DNA of 64,000 nt from an uncultured Flavobacteriales bacterium (lineage in GTDB: Bacteria; Bacteroidota; Bacteroidia; Flavobacteriales_G; Salibacteraceae), in the NCBI GenBank assembly GCA_905479105.1, contig CAJQLE010000003.1, positions 310,001 to 374,000 of the forward strand, read 5' to 3'. The notes below the pieces were generated by a model. That model worked only from the letters and a program-made list of their open reading frames with translations. It was not told where the DNA came from and searched no databases. Below, piece after piece: positions 8,614 to 17,338 of the stretch (position 1 is its first letter; each line of letters begins with the position of its first letter). The position numbers were made by a program, and so were the translations under genes.

Positions 8614-9320
8614 AATTGCTCTAGTCTTTGATTGGGAGTTGGAATGTAGTGGTTTTGATTATACCACCAAATTTTCAATGGGTTGAGAATACGTTTTTTG
8701 AAGTACTTGCTTCTCCGTTTGAGTCCAGCATTTTTGTCGGCATCATAAGCAGTTCGGTTGGCGTGAGGAAAGACAGCTTCCGGAATTTCTTCGCCAAGAA
8801 ACGTGCAGATTGTATCCCAATTTTCAATTTTAGTGATATCGATAATCAGCAAGTCATCAGGTCGATCTTTGAAGTATTCGATCACATTTTCTCTGTGTTT
8901 GACGAATACATTCAGCGTGTGTTTCTTATCATTTCTAGGGAGCCCTTTACCACGACCAAACAACCATTCATGCATTGGGCTTGATAAATCGCCAACGTGA
9001 TAGGAAACGCTGTTGTACCATTTTTCAGGTTCTCGTTCGGTTAATATGAACTTACTTCTTGGATAAAGTGCGTCAAGCTCTTTGTAGATCAAGGGGATGG
9101 GATTATCTTCCACAGCGTCCCATGAATCCATTTTTTGTTGAATGCCAGGCCAGTCATTTTTGACAATCAGTTTTAACCATTTCCATGAGTTGTGGCTGAC
9201 GCGATAACCTAACATGGAAAGGGCACGATTAAGAGTAGTCGTGCCCGTTTTCATAAATCCTATGCAAAAAACTTTATGTGGTTTCGTTGTAGACATTGTC
9301 TTAAACGAAAGTAATGGCAT
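8610..9320 (-). CDS. Sulfotransferase-family protein
   Basis: 236 residues (or 228 from ATG 9296). Near the N-terminus CIGFMKTGTTTLNRAL is the 5'-phosphosulfate-binding loop of PAPS-dependent sulfotransferases. FILTEREPEKWYNSV matches the 3'-phosphate-binding region of the Sulfotransfer_4 group. The acceptor is unknown. The start at 9320 overlaps the pirin stop as TAATG and the 3' end overlaps the next gene as ATGA, so it is translationally coupled on both sides. Confidence 0.8.
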   Translation of the reverse strand: MPLLSFKTMSTTKPHKVFCIGFMKTGTTTLNRALSMLGYRVSHNSWKWLKLIVKNDWPGIQQKMDSWDAVEDNPIPLIYKELDALYPRSKFILTEREPEKWYNSVSYHVGDLSSPMHEWLFGRGKGLPRNDKKHTLNVFVKHRENVIEYFKDRPDDLLIIDITKIENWDTICTFLGEEIPEAVFPHANRTAYDADKNAGLKRRSKYFKKRILNPLKIWWYNQNHYIPTPNQRLEQL

Positions 9321-10192
9321 TATCCAATTTCCATTGGCACTTCCATCAAAAGAACTTCAGAGTTTGTCGTTGATTCCATTTTTAATGAATTGGTATTCCA
9401 AATACCCAAGCCGTCTCTTGTATTCAGTTCCTGTCCATTGATGTTGATAGAGCCGCTCAGTACAAAAGCATAAACCCCATTTCCAGATTTTTTAATGTCG
9501 TAAGAGGTCTGGAAACCTTTCTCAAAGTCTCCTAAATGAAACCACGCATCCTGGTGAATCCAAACGCCTTCATCATCGGCCGTTGGAGATAATACTTGTT
9601 GCAATTTATTATGGCGATCAGCTTTTGGAAAGGACATTTGATCGTAGCGAGGAGTTACTCCTTTCTTGTTAGGGAAAAGCCAGATCTGTAAGAACTTTAC
9701 TGCACGATCTTTATTCTTATTGTATTCACTATGATGAACACCTGTTCCAGCACTCATTACTTGTACATCGCCTTGCTTGATGATGCCAAGATTACCCATG
9801 CTGTCTTTGTGCTCTAAATCTCCTTCCAACGGAATAGAGATGATTTCCATGTTGTTGTGTGGATGTGTTCCAAATCCCATTCCTGCTTCCACATGATCAT
9901 CATTCAAGACGCGTAAGACGCCAAAGCTCATTCGTTCTGGGTTGTGATAGTTCGCAAAACTGAATGTGTGGTTTGAATTGAGCCAACCATGGTTGGCGTT
10001 TCCGCGCGTATTTGCGCGGTGTAAAATCATATTCTCCATGACTTTCGTTGGTGTATTTGGTAAATGATTGTAACCCACTCTTTCGGCATCAGAGTTAAAG
10101 GTTGATTTTTCAAAGTCTGAGGATTCTAGATCGCTAGCGATTAGCTTACCAGCTGCTATTCCACCTACAACTCCCAGAGCCGATTTTTTCAA
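9320..10192 (-). CDS. Pirin-family protein with N-terminal signal-like segment
   Basis: The bicupin core is clear: HTFSFANYHNPERMSFGVLRVLNDD, GFGTHPHNNMEIISIPLEG and the metal-site motif GTGVHHSEYN, as in pirin (iron-binding, quercetinase-like). Ahead of it is a hydrophobic segment KKSALGVVGGIAAGKLIA with KRNEF before it, resembling a Tat signal (KRNEFLK). This would place the protein outside the cytoplasm. There is no in-frame ATG before this segment; TTG at 10192 is the conservative choice, and a TTG further upstream (within the GNAT gene) or a frameshift at a T-run near 10185-10190 are alternatives. The longer frame to 10393 overlaps the acetyltransferase by 176 bases and was rejected. Confidence 0.8.
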   Translation of the reverse strand: MKKSALGVVGGIAAGKLIASDLESSDFEKSTFNSDAERVGYNHLPNTPTKVMENMILHRANTRGNANHGWLNSNHTFSFANYHNPERMSFGVLRVLNDDHVEAGMGFGTHPHNNMEIISIPLEGDLEHKDSMGNLGIIKQGDVQVMSAGTGVHHSEYNKNKDRAVKFLQIWLFPNKKGVTPRYDQMSFPKADRHNKLQQVLSPTADDEGVWIHQDAWFHLGDFEKGFQTSYDIKKSGNGVYAFVLSGSININGQELNTRDGLGIWNTNSLKMESTTNSEVLLMEVPMEIG

Positions 10193-10217
10193 AAATTCAT
10201 TGCGTTTGATATTGGTA

Positions 10218-10511
10218 TTATTTGCGCAGTATGTCGTGTGTTTCAGGATTTTTTTCAATGATTGCTTTCGCGAAAGGACATAGTGGAAGGACCTTTTGAT
10301 TGTTCTTTCTAGCCCATTCTGCCATTTCCATAACGATACGTTTTCCAGCGCCTGTTCCTTTAGCTTTTGGATCAACAGCCGTGTGGTCAACAATAATGTT
10401 GTTCGGATCTAAACGTGAATAGGTCATTCGAGCAAGGCAATCATCACCTTTCCACATTTCGATAAGTCCTTTGGCGTTTTCTTCACTGTATCTGAATTCG
10501 TATTCCATCAC
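10218..10511 (-). CDS. Small GNAT-like acetyltransferase (YjdJ type)
   Basis: 97 residues (GTG 10511 or ATG 10508). The motif VDHTAVDPKAKGTGAGKRIVMEMAEWAR contains the acetyl-CoA pyrophosphate-binding turn (KGTGAGKR). LPLCPFAKAIIEKNPE matches the C-terminal part of the short acetyltransferases of the YjdJ/Acetyltransf_CG family. YjdJ and YjdI are often neighbours, and here the YjdI-type protein is two genes downstream. The substrate is unknown. Its start overlaps the nitroreductase stop by one base or more. Confidence 0.85.
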   Translation of the reverse strand: MMEYEFRYSEENAKGLIEMWKGDDCLARMTYSRLDPNNIIVDHTAVDPKAKGTGAGKRIVMEMAEWARKNNQKVLPLCPFAKAIIEKNPETHDILRK

Positions 10512-11086
10512 TAAAGCTTTTCTGTGAATTCGTTCAAGGGTTTTCTTGATCTTAAGGCTGTTTCTCTACTTCTGAAGGGCTCTTCTAGTTTCTCGGGATT
10601 ATCCAGATAGCCAATTACGGTGAAACATGCGGGTTCCCATTCATTGCCGTCTAAATTGAAAGCTTCAAGAGTTTCGTTGAAATGGAATCCGCCCATCATG
10701 TGGCCATATATATCTATGGATGCCGCTTCTAAAAGAAGTGTCGTGTTGGCGGCTCCAATATCATGCATGGCATGCCTGTTTGCCGTTCCGTTAGCGAAAT
10801 TCTTTTTTGCTAATGCTAGGATCAGCACGGCTCCATTTTCAGCCCAAACCTTGTTTCCTCCCATGAGGCAGTTGGCCATTTTGTCAAACCCGGCAGTGCC
10901 TTTGTGTGCATATAGATATTTCCATGGTTGTTCGTTCATACTACTTGCTGCCCATGAAGTAGCTTCGAAAAGATGCTCTACAGTTTCTTCAGAGATGGCC
11001 TTGTCAGCAAATGACCGTGCACTCCATCGCTTTGAAATCAGTTCTGATATGGGGTATTTCGTTTCTGGTGTCTTAGGATTCTTCAT
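10511..11086 (-). CDS. Nitroreductase-family FMN oxidoreductase
   Basis: 191 residues from ATG 11086. The N-terminal SKRWSARSFADKAISEE and ATSWAASSMNEQPW are the FMN-binding signature of NfsB-like nitroreductases; MHDIGAANTTLLLEAAS and CFTVIGYL are also typical. It likely reduces nitro compounds, quinones or related electrophiles with NAD(P)H. It heads a run of five overlapping genes that looks like an oxidative or electrophile stress operon. The frame extending to 11140 adds a segment that lies over the promoter box and was not chosen. Confidence 0.9.
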   Translation of the reverse strand: MKNPKTPETKYPISELISKRWSARSFADKAISEETVEHLFEATSWAASSMNEQPWKYLYAHKGTAGFDKMANCLMGGNKVWAENGAVLILALAKKNFANGTANRHAMHDIGAANTTLLLEAASIDIYGHMMGGFHFNETLEAFNLDGNEWEPACFTVIGYLDNPEKLEEPFRSRETALRSRKPLNEFTEKL

Positions 11087-11106
11087 GTTGGTTTTTAAAT
11101 CAGGTT

Positions 11107-11114
11107 CAAATATA
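11107..11114 (-). promoter_or_regulatory. -7 promoter box (TATATTTG) for the nitroreductase operon
   Basis: On the minus strand TATATTTG is a perfect TAnnTTTG box, 20 bases upstream of the start at 11086, in an AT-rich 70-base intergenic stretch. No clear -33 TTG at 19 bases. Confidence 0.5.
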
Positions 11115-11180
11115 TACAAATACAATAAATGTATGTACATATATAATTATAATTCTCTCTTAATTGAAGAATAGAACTAC

Positions 11181-12458
11181 TTAAGAAATGTATTGTTCAG
11201 GTTTGTCAGAATCTGTAGGATCCTCTTCTGATTCGTCTTTTTGAGGTTTGCCCAACATTTCAAGAACCTCGTCATCGAGGTCCTTACTGTCTGCTTTGAT
11301 CATGACCCACGTCATTACTAAGGCAGTGGCAATTATTACGAAAAGTAAAACGCCATTATCAAAGGACTCAATTTGAAGTTCTGCTGGTATGGCAAAGAAT
11401 AATAAAACAGTAATTAATCCGCGCGGTGCGATATAAACTTCGGGTAGAATGTCTTTACCAAGGAAAAGTTGAAACATCAAAAACCTCAAGCCATAAATAG
11501 ATGCTAAAATCAATGCAGAAATCAAGATAACCTTAATGCTCAATAATGAGCTGAGCATGATCGTAATACCGAAGATGATAAAGAAAAATGTGCGCACAAT
11601 AAAGGCTGTCTCGCCAGTTACTATGTGCAGCTCATGAAAGAGTGATTTGATGCTTTCTTCTTTGTGAATGCGTTTGAGAAACCCAGGGAAGAAGAGTTTC
11701 GAATTGCTGATTACTAGACCGAAGACGAGTATAATAATGAGACTTGAAAGGTGAAGTTGTTTGCCAATGGCATAGAGTAAAATGAGAATTGCGATAAGCA
11801 AGAATGTCTTGATCTGAGTCTTAATGTTCTGAAAAACATAGATCAAACCATATGCGGCAACAATACTTACGACTACAGTGATGACAAGATTAAGAAAGAA
11901 GCCTCCTACGGCATCTCCACTTGAGCCCGACTCCGTTAGGGAGATGAGGAAGTAGAAAAACATGATTCCTAAAATGTCGCTGAAAGTGCTTTCATAAATG
12001 CAGAATTCCTTCTTTTTCTGAGCTAGATTGCCAACAGATGGAATAATAATGGCACTGCTTAATATGGATAACGGCACTGCGTAAATCATGGCGGTTAACC
12101 ATGAGAAGTCAGGTAAAATGAGCATGATGATGAATGCTGCAACAGCTGAAGAAACAACCAAACCCAGCAAGGCAATCAATAATGATTTACCAATCAGAGG
12201 CATTTTTTCGCGTTCGAGCTTCAAGTCAAGAGCGGCCTCTAAAACGATCATGATTAATCCTACAATTCCTAATATTTCAAGGTATGGAAACCAGTCAATC
12301 CTGCCCACGTCAAAGTAGTTCATCGCTTGCTTGATGATGATTCCAGTAATGATCAATAATAAAACTGATGGTACATTGAAACGCTTGGCGATGAGGTTAT
12401 AGAAATATGAAATGATTACGATCACCGATGCGGCAATCACAAGGGTATATGCACTCAT
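11181..12458 (-). CDS. CPA-family sodium (cation):proton antiporter
   Basis: 425-residue polytopic membrane protein with about 12 hydrophobic helices. It opens with AAKRFNVPSVLLLIITGI-like sequence typical of CPA1/KefB exchangers. The conserved transport-site region reads YESTFSDILGIMFFY, the SD pair replacing the ND of many CPA1 members. FGLVISNS and APRGLITVLLFF are further family motifs. A short acidic cytoplasmic tail follows the last helix (KPQKDESEEDPTDSD). Predicted role: exchange of Na+ (or K+) for H+ across the inner membrane. It stands alone on the minus strand. Confidence 0.85.
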   Translation of the reverse strand: MSAYTLVIAASVIVIISYFYNLIAKRFNVPSVLLLIITGIIIKQAMNYFDVGRIDWFPYLEILGIVGLIMIVLEAALDLKLEREKMPLIGKSLLIALLGLVVSSAVAAFIIMLILPDFSWLTAMIYAVPLSILSSAIIIPSVGNLAQKKKEFCIYESTFSDILGIMFFYFLISLTESGSSGDAVGGFFLNLVITVVVSIVAAYGLIYVFQNIKTQIKTFLLIAILILLYAIGKQLHLSSLIIILVFGLVISNSKLFFPGFLKRIHKEESIKSLFHELHIVTGETAFIVRTFFFIIFGITIMLSSLLSIKVILISALILASIYGLRFLMFQLFLGKDILPEVYIAPRGLITVLLFFAIPAELQIESFDNGVLLFVIIATALVMTWVMIKADSKDLDDEVLEMLGKPQKDESEEDPTDSDKPEQYIS

Positions 12459-12526
12459 GCGCTTAGTTTAGAATTTTGACTGAGCGGGCAAGATATGAAA
12501 TCCAATGCTTGAAGAATGGGTAAGGA

Positions 12527-13984
12527 CTAATTCACTTGAATCACCAATTTCAATTTTTCTGATTTGGTGCGAGCTTTTAACCAGTTTTCTAGTCGTTCCT
12601 TTTCACTCTGAGATGGGCGTTTTTTAAATTGAACATAGGCAAAGGTTATGGTGTCAACACGCAAACTATCCATACTTACAACTGGGTTACGCATCAAAGT
12701 AAACTCCTGAATACCTTCATGCTGTGCCTTTAGTTCTGCGGAAATATCTGTTACGGGAAGTTCTCTGGATCTGAATCTGTAGATTTCATTTTCTAAGATT
12801 CTAATTTGCTCGTCTTTCGATTGCAGCACTTCTTCATTTCGTTTATAAAGGTCTTCAATGATTCCGGATTTCATGTTTTGATTCATCAGTTGAACCGTTT
12901 CCATGTCCAGTCCTTTTTCTCCAATTGCACCTTGCCGAATGATCAGTTCTGCATCTTGTAATCTAGTGTTTTGCTTGATTTTATTTTTCAAAAGATTGAT
13001 TGTTTCTTCAGGAATCGGTTGTCCAATTAAGGCCAATTCAATGCGTTTAATTTCACCATCTGAGGTTATATTCTTACTGATTACTTGGGCATTATCGAAC
13101 ACACAATTCTCAGTTATGAAAATAGCTGCTTCTCTTTCAAAAACACTTTTTTTTACTAAGTTAAAGGCGATCCAAAAGCTTGGAAGCGTAACCAAGACTA
13201 CGATTATCGCAATCCATCGCTTTACACGTTTTTCACGGATGGTGTCTACAAACGATTTTGTTGGGTAACGCAAGAATCGAACGATGATAATAGTGGATAA
13301 ACTGATGAATACAGAATTGATCGTGAACAGGTAAAAAGCCCCAGCGAAATAAGCGAGGTTTCCCGTAGCTATTCCATAACCAGCGGTGCACAATGGAGGC
13401 ATCAAAGCGGTGGCGATTGCTACTCCAGGAATTGCGTTGCTTTTCTCTCTTCTTGATCCTGCAACAATGCCGGCCAAACCTCCAAACAGGGCAATCATAA
13501 CATCCCAGATGGTAGGCGTTGTACGCGCTAAAAGTTCGCTTTGGGCATCGCTTAAAGGGGTGAGGAAAAAGTATATGGTACTTGTGATTACAGAAATCCC
13601 AACCATGATTCCCAGATTCTTGGCAGCTTTTTTAATTAGCGCAAAGTCATTGGTTCCAACTCCCATTCCAAGACCCATAATCGGCCCCATCAATGGTGAA
13701 ATAAGCATCGCACCAATAATGACGGCAGCTGAATTCATGTTTAGACCGATCGATGCGATAAGAATCGCAAAAATCAAAATCCAAATATTAGTTCCTTTGA
13801 ATTCTACACCTTTTTTAATGTACTCGATGGTGTCAGCTGGGTCAGCGTTATCATCTTCAAGACTAAGCCTGTGCCTGAGGAAAACAGCAAGTTCCTTGAT
13901 TATTCTCCGTAAATTAATGCGCGGTTCAGATTTTTTCATCTCATCAGAAGGCGAATCAACTGCAGGTTTTTCGTCTTGGTTCAT
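12527..13984 (-). CDS. DUF389 (TIGR00341-type) membrane protein
   Basis: Integral membrane protein with the DUF389 core: MNSAAVIIGAMLISPLMGPIMGLGMGVG, then GIVAGSRREKSNAIPGVAIATALMPPLCTAGYG. Six or so helices lie between residues 75 and 285, followed by a long soluble C-terminal region of about 200 residues with a predicted coiled-coil (NEEVLQSKDEQIRILENEI). The family function is not established; some members are linked to membrane stress. ATG 13984 is preferred over an in-frame GTG at 14002. Confidence 0.85.
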   Translation of the reverse strand: MNQDEKPAVDSPSDEMKKSEPRINLRRIIKELAVFLRHRLSLEDDNADPADTIEYIKKGVEFKGTNIWILIFAILIASIGLNMNSAAVIIGAMLISPLMGPIMGLGMGVGTNDFALIKKAAKNLGIMVGISVITSTIYFFLTPLSDAQSELLARTTPTIWDVMIALFGGLAGIVAGSRREKSNAIPGVAIATALMPPLCTAGYGIATGNLAYFAGAFYLFTINSVFISLSTIIIVRFLRYPTKSFVDTIREKRVKRWIAIIVVLVTLPSFWIAFNLVKKSVFEREAAIFITENCVFDNAQVISKNITSDGEIKRIELALIGQPIPEETINLLKNKIKQNTRLQDAELIIRQGAIGEKGLDMETVQLMNQNMKSGIIEDLYKRNEEVLQSKDEQIRILENEIYRFRSRELPVTDISAELKAQHEGIQEFTLMRNPVVSMDSLRVDTITFAYVQFKKRPSQSEKERLENWLKARTKSEKLKLVIQVN

Positions 13985-14111
13985 TTTTTTAGCTTTCAGC
14001 ACGAAAGGTGCAAAAGAATTTTGTTTTGAATGTAATAACTGAAAACTTTTAATGGGTTATTAATCTGATAATTATGTGTTTCCTCATTCTGCAAAAGAGC
14101 TTTTCGTATGC

Positions 14112-14119
14112 TATCTTTG
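14112..14119 (+). promoter_or_regulatory. -7 promoter box (TATCTTTG) for the E1 gene
   Basis: Perfect TAnnTTTG match 21 bases upstream of ATG 14141 in the divergent intergenic region shared with the DUF389 gene. Confidence 0.5.
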
Positions 14120-14140
14120 ACGGCCCTATAATATTGAGAT

Positions 14141-16234
14141 ATGAGCGATAAAGTGAAAGAGGATAAAGTGAGGTTGCCGTTGGATAAGAAAACCCTGCTT
14201 AAAGCATGGGAATTGATGTGCACAGCTAAGAGGATGAGTAATCTTTATAATGAAAATATTCAGATCACTTCAAAATATGTTCATGCTACAAGCAGAGGTC
14301 ATGAGGCAGCTCAACTCGCATTGGCTTTGCAATTAAAACCTCAAGATTTTGTTGCGCCTTATTATAGAGATGATTCCATTCTATTGGGAATTGGAATGAC
14401 ACCTTACGATTTGATGCTTCAGCTTTTTGCCAAAAGAGATGATCCATTTTCTGGTGGTCGAACGTATTATTGTCACCCGTCATTAAATGATGCTGATAAA
14501 CCAAAAATCCCTCATCAATCTTCTGCAACAGGAATGCAAGCTATTCCAACCACAGGGGTTGGCATGGGAATTCAATACAAAGAAAATCAAGGCTTAGCGG
14601 AAGATTACAAAGGGGAAAACCCTGTTGTGGTTTGCTCATTAGGTGATGCGTCCATCACAGAAGGAGAAGTAGCTGAAGCATTTCAAATGGCAGTTTTGAA
14701 GCAGCTTCCAATGTTGTATTTCATTCAAGACAACGAATGGGATATTTCTGCAAGTGCCGATGAAATTAGAGCAGGCGATGCAACGCATTACGCGAGAGGA
14801 TTCAAAGGCCTAGAAGTAATCACCGTTGAGAAAGGACATGATTTTATCGACTGTTATCAAGCCTTGAATAAAGCCATAACAACCATTCGAAAGGAAAGGA
14901 GGCCATTTTTAGTACACCTGAAAGTGCCGTTGCTGAGTCACCATACTTCTGGGGTTCGCATGGAGTGGTATCGTGATGATTTGGAAGACGATAAAAAGCG
15001 AGATCCATATCCGTATCTCAAGAATCAACTGCTGGGTTTTGGAATTAAGAGTGAAGACTTAGAGCGCTTGGAAATGAGCGCCATTGAGTTAGTTGAAAAA
15101 GATTTTAAACGCGCTCAAAAGGCTGAAGAACCAAGACCTGAAGATCTTTTGACGCATATATATGCTCCAACTCCAATTACGGAAGAAAAAGGCGAACGTG
15201 ATCCAAAAGGCAAGGAGAAAACTGTAATGGTAGATAGTGCTTTGTTTGCTGTGAGAGAGATTATGGAAAAGCACCCTGAAGCATTGCTTTACGGACAAGA
15301 TGTAGGTCATAGATTAGGTGGTGTGTTTCGCGAAGCAGCCACACTTGCGCAGCAATTTGGAAAAGACCGTGTTTTCAATACTCCAATTCAAGAGGCTTTT
15401 ATCATTGGCTCTACCGTTGGAATGAGTGCTGTGGGTTTGAAGCCAATCGTTGAGGTTCAATTTGCAGATTACATATGGCCTGGACTGAATCAGCTATTTA
15501 CAGAAGTGAGCAGAAGTTACTATTTGAGTAATGGAAAATGGCCTGTGAGTTGTGTGATCCGTGTGCCAATTGGCGCTTACGGTAGTGGCGGTCCTTACCA
15601 CAGTTCTTCTATTGAAAGTATTCTCTCTAATATCCGAGGAATTAAGGTGGCTTACCCGAGCACAGGAGCCGATTTAAAAGGATTACTCAAAGCGGCTTAC
15701 TATGATCCAAATCCATGTGTTTTGTTAGAGCACAAGGGGTTGTATTGGTCAAAAATTAAAGGAACAGAAGGAGCGAAGACAACGGAGCCGAGTGAAGATT
15801 ATGTGGTTCCATTTGGTAAAGCACGCATTGTTCAAGAGGCAGATCAAGAAAGAATTGACAAAGGCGAAAGCTGTGTGGTTATTACTTATGGTCGCGGAGT
15901 GTATTGGAGTGAATCTGCTGCCAAGCATTTCCCAGGTCAGGTGGAGATTTTGGATTTACGCTCTATTCAGCCAGTAGATGCTGAAGCCATTTTTGGGGCG
16001 ACTAAGAAACACAACAAGGTAATTGTGGTGACCGAAGAACCACGAGGAAGTTCGTTCGCACAAGGCATTGCCGGCAGAGTAGTGGATGATTGCTTCGAAA
16101 GTTTAGACGCGCCAGTTATAGTGGTTGGAGCAAAAGACACCCCAGCGATTCCGTTGAATGAAATTTTGGAAAAAGAATATCTCCCTGATGAAGAAGAGGT
16201 GAGAGCTGCGATTGAAAGGGTGCTTGGGTTTTAA
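14141..16234 (+). CDS. Fused E1 alpha/beta subunit of 2-oxoacid (branched-chain type) dehydrogenase
   Basis: 697-residue thiamine diphosphate enzyme, the decarboxylating E1 component of a 2-oxoacid dehydrogenase complex, probably the branched-chain (2-oxoisovalerate) type. Residues 1-345 are the alpha part with the ThDP motif (GDASITEGEVAEAF through to DNEW). Residues about 360-697 are the beta part (YGQDVGHRLGGVFR, NTPIQEAFIIGSTVG, VQFADYIWPGLNQ, RVPIGAYGSGGPYHSSS). The alpha-beta fusion is usual in Bacteroidota. The E2 and E3 partners are not in this window. Assignment to branched-chain rather than pyruvate substrates is by resemblance only. Confidence 0.9.
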   Translation: MSDKVKEDKVRLPLDKKTLLKAWELMCTAKRMSNLYNENIQITSKYVHATSRGHEAAQLALALQLKPQDFVAPYYRDDSILLGIGMTPYDLMLQLFAKRDDPFSGGRTYYCHPSLNDADKPKIPHQSSATGMQAIPTTGVGMGIQYKENQGLAEDYKGENPVVVCSLGDASITEGEVAEAFQMAVLKQLPMLYFIQDNEWDISASADEIRAGDATHYARGFKGLEVITVEKGHDFIDCYQALNKAITTIRKERRPFLVHLKVPLLSHHTSGVRMEWYRDDLEDDKKRDPYPYLKNQLLGFGIKSEDLERLEMSAIELVEKDFKRAQKAEEPRPEDLLTHIYAPTPITEEKGERDPKGKEKTVMVDSALFAVREIMEKHPEALLYGQDVGHRLGGVFREAATLAQQFGKDRVFNTPIQEAFIIGSTVGMSAVGLKPIVEVQFADYIWPGLNQLFTEVSRSYYLSNGKWPVSCVIRVPIGAYGSGGPYHSSSIESILSNIRGIKVAYPSTGADLKGLLKAAYYDPNPCVLLEHKGLYWSKIKGTEGAKTTEPSEDYVVPFGKARIVQEADQERIDKGESCVVITYGRGVYWSESAAKHFPGQVEILDLRSIQPVDAEAIFGATKKHNKVIVVTEEPRGSSFAQGIAGRVVDDCFESLDAPVIVVGAKDTPAIPLNEILEKEYLPDEEEVRAAIERVLGF

Positions 16235-16277
16235 TAATCCTTCTTTTTTATATGTTTGATACCTAACGTAAATCGGA

Positions 16278-17318
16278 ATGAGGATTCAAAACATAGTCAA
16301 AAAGGTGTGCGCCATTACGTTATTATTCTTAAGCGCGTTAACTGCTTTTTCTCAAACAACTTACCCACAAGGCATTTACCTGTTATTAAGAGATCTCCAA
16401 TCAAAAACACCAACGCACACTTTTCACGCAACCGTTATACAGCGGAAAAGCGCTCCCCTTTACCTGCTAGGTGGGAATGATTACCAGGTCAAAAGTCAGA
16501 GCATTCAAAGAAGGGAAATTAGAAAGGATTGGTTGGCTTATTCGGATGGCACGGATTTATTTATTAATTGTTATCCAATAGGTCTTCAATCGCATTATTC
16601 GAAGGTTTTGATTGAAGGTGAATATTTGTTCTTTAACGCGGGAATAAGGGAAAGTACGGTCACAGCAATAGTATTACCAACGGCACTTTTATTTGGACTT
16701 GCGGGCGGAGTAATCAGCAGTTGGATTATTGCGGGTAAAAGACGTCCGTATGCACTTCCCTTATCAACCGGAACACCTATTCAGTTGCGTAAGAAGTCAA
16801 TGGGAGAAATATTATCTGTTGAGCCGGAACTTCAAGCTGCGTATATGAAAGAGGATGTCAAAACGGATCAAGTCGTTTTAAGAAAGTATATCAAATTGGT
16901 GAATAGTCATACTGGAGCGAAGAAGCGAGAGCAAAAGGTCAAATTGAATATTGCTGAATCAGAATTCACAAAAACGGTGGATTTGGTTTTGTACAGAAAT
17001 AAAAGCAAACAGAAAGAAGAATTGCTGAACCTTTTGATCTCGGATAGCATTTCAAAAGAAATGGTAATTAATAGCTACACTCATTTGAAGCTTATGTATT
17101 CTTCAAAACCAATAAAGGTTTGCGCAGGTGATGAATCCAGCTGCATATATTTAGACTATTCTGAAAAATCTACACTTTATGTCAATTGTTCGAAGACAGA
17201 AAAAAATCCATTGGCACAATTGGAAATAGTTGATCCATCAACAGGTGAATGGGACTCTGAACTTGCCAGAAATGGGCAAAGAAGACGAAAAAGAAAGGCT
17301 GAAAAAGTGAAGCAATAA
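16278..17318 (+). CDS. Hypothetical exported protein with one internal membrane segment
   Basis: 346 residues. The N-terminus is a signal peptide (LLFLSALTAFSQ) starting at ATG 16278. A second hydrophobic stretch (TAIVLPTALLFGLAGGVISSWIIAG) lies near residues 125-150, and the rest is basic and hydrophilic, ending in an Arg/Lys-rich tail (RRRKRKAEK). I do not recognise a domain. It lies 43 bases after the E1 gene and may be cotranscribed; nothing links the functions. Confidence 0.55.
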   Translation: MRIQNIVKKVCAITLLFLSALTAFSQTTYPQGIYLLLRDLQSKTPTHTFHATVIQRKSAPLYLLGGNDYQVKSQSIQRREIRKDWLAYSDGTDLFINCYPIGLQSHYSKVLIEGEYLFFNAGIRESTVTAIVLPTALLFGLAGGVISSWIIAGKRRPYALPLSTGTPIQLRKKSMGEILSVEPELQAAYMKEDVKTDQVVLRKYIKLVNSHTGAKKREQKVKLNIAESEFTKTVDLVLYRNKSKQKEELLNLLISDSISKEMVINSYTHLKLMYSSKPIKVCAGDESSCIYLDYSEKSTLYVNCSKTEKNPLAQLEIVDPSTGEWDSELARNGQRRRKRKAEKVKQ

Positions 17319-17338
17319 GTGAAGCAATTCACCAAAGG

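Noticed and set aside
11115-11165. AT-rich palindromic stretch (TATGTACATA) as an operator
   Set aside because: The half-sites are short and made of simple AT sequence; no regulator gene is adjacent.
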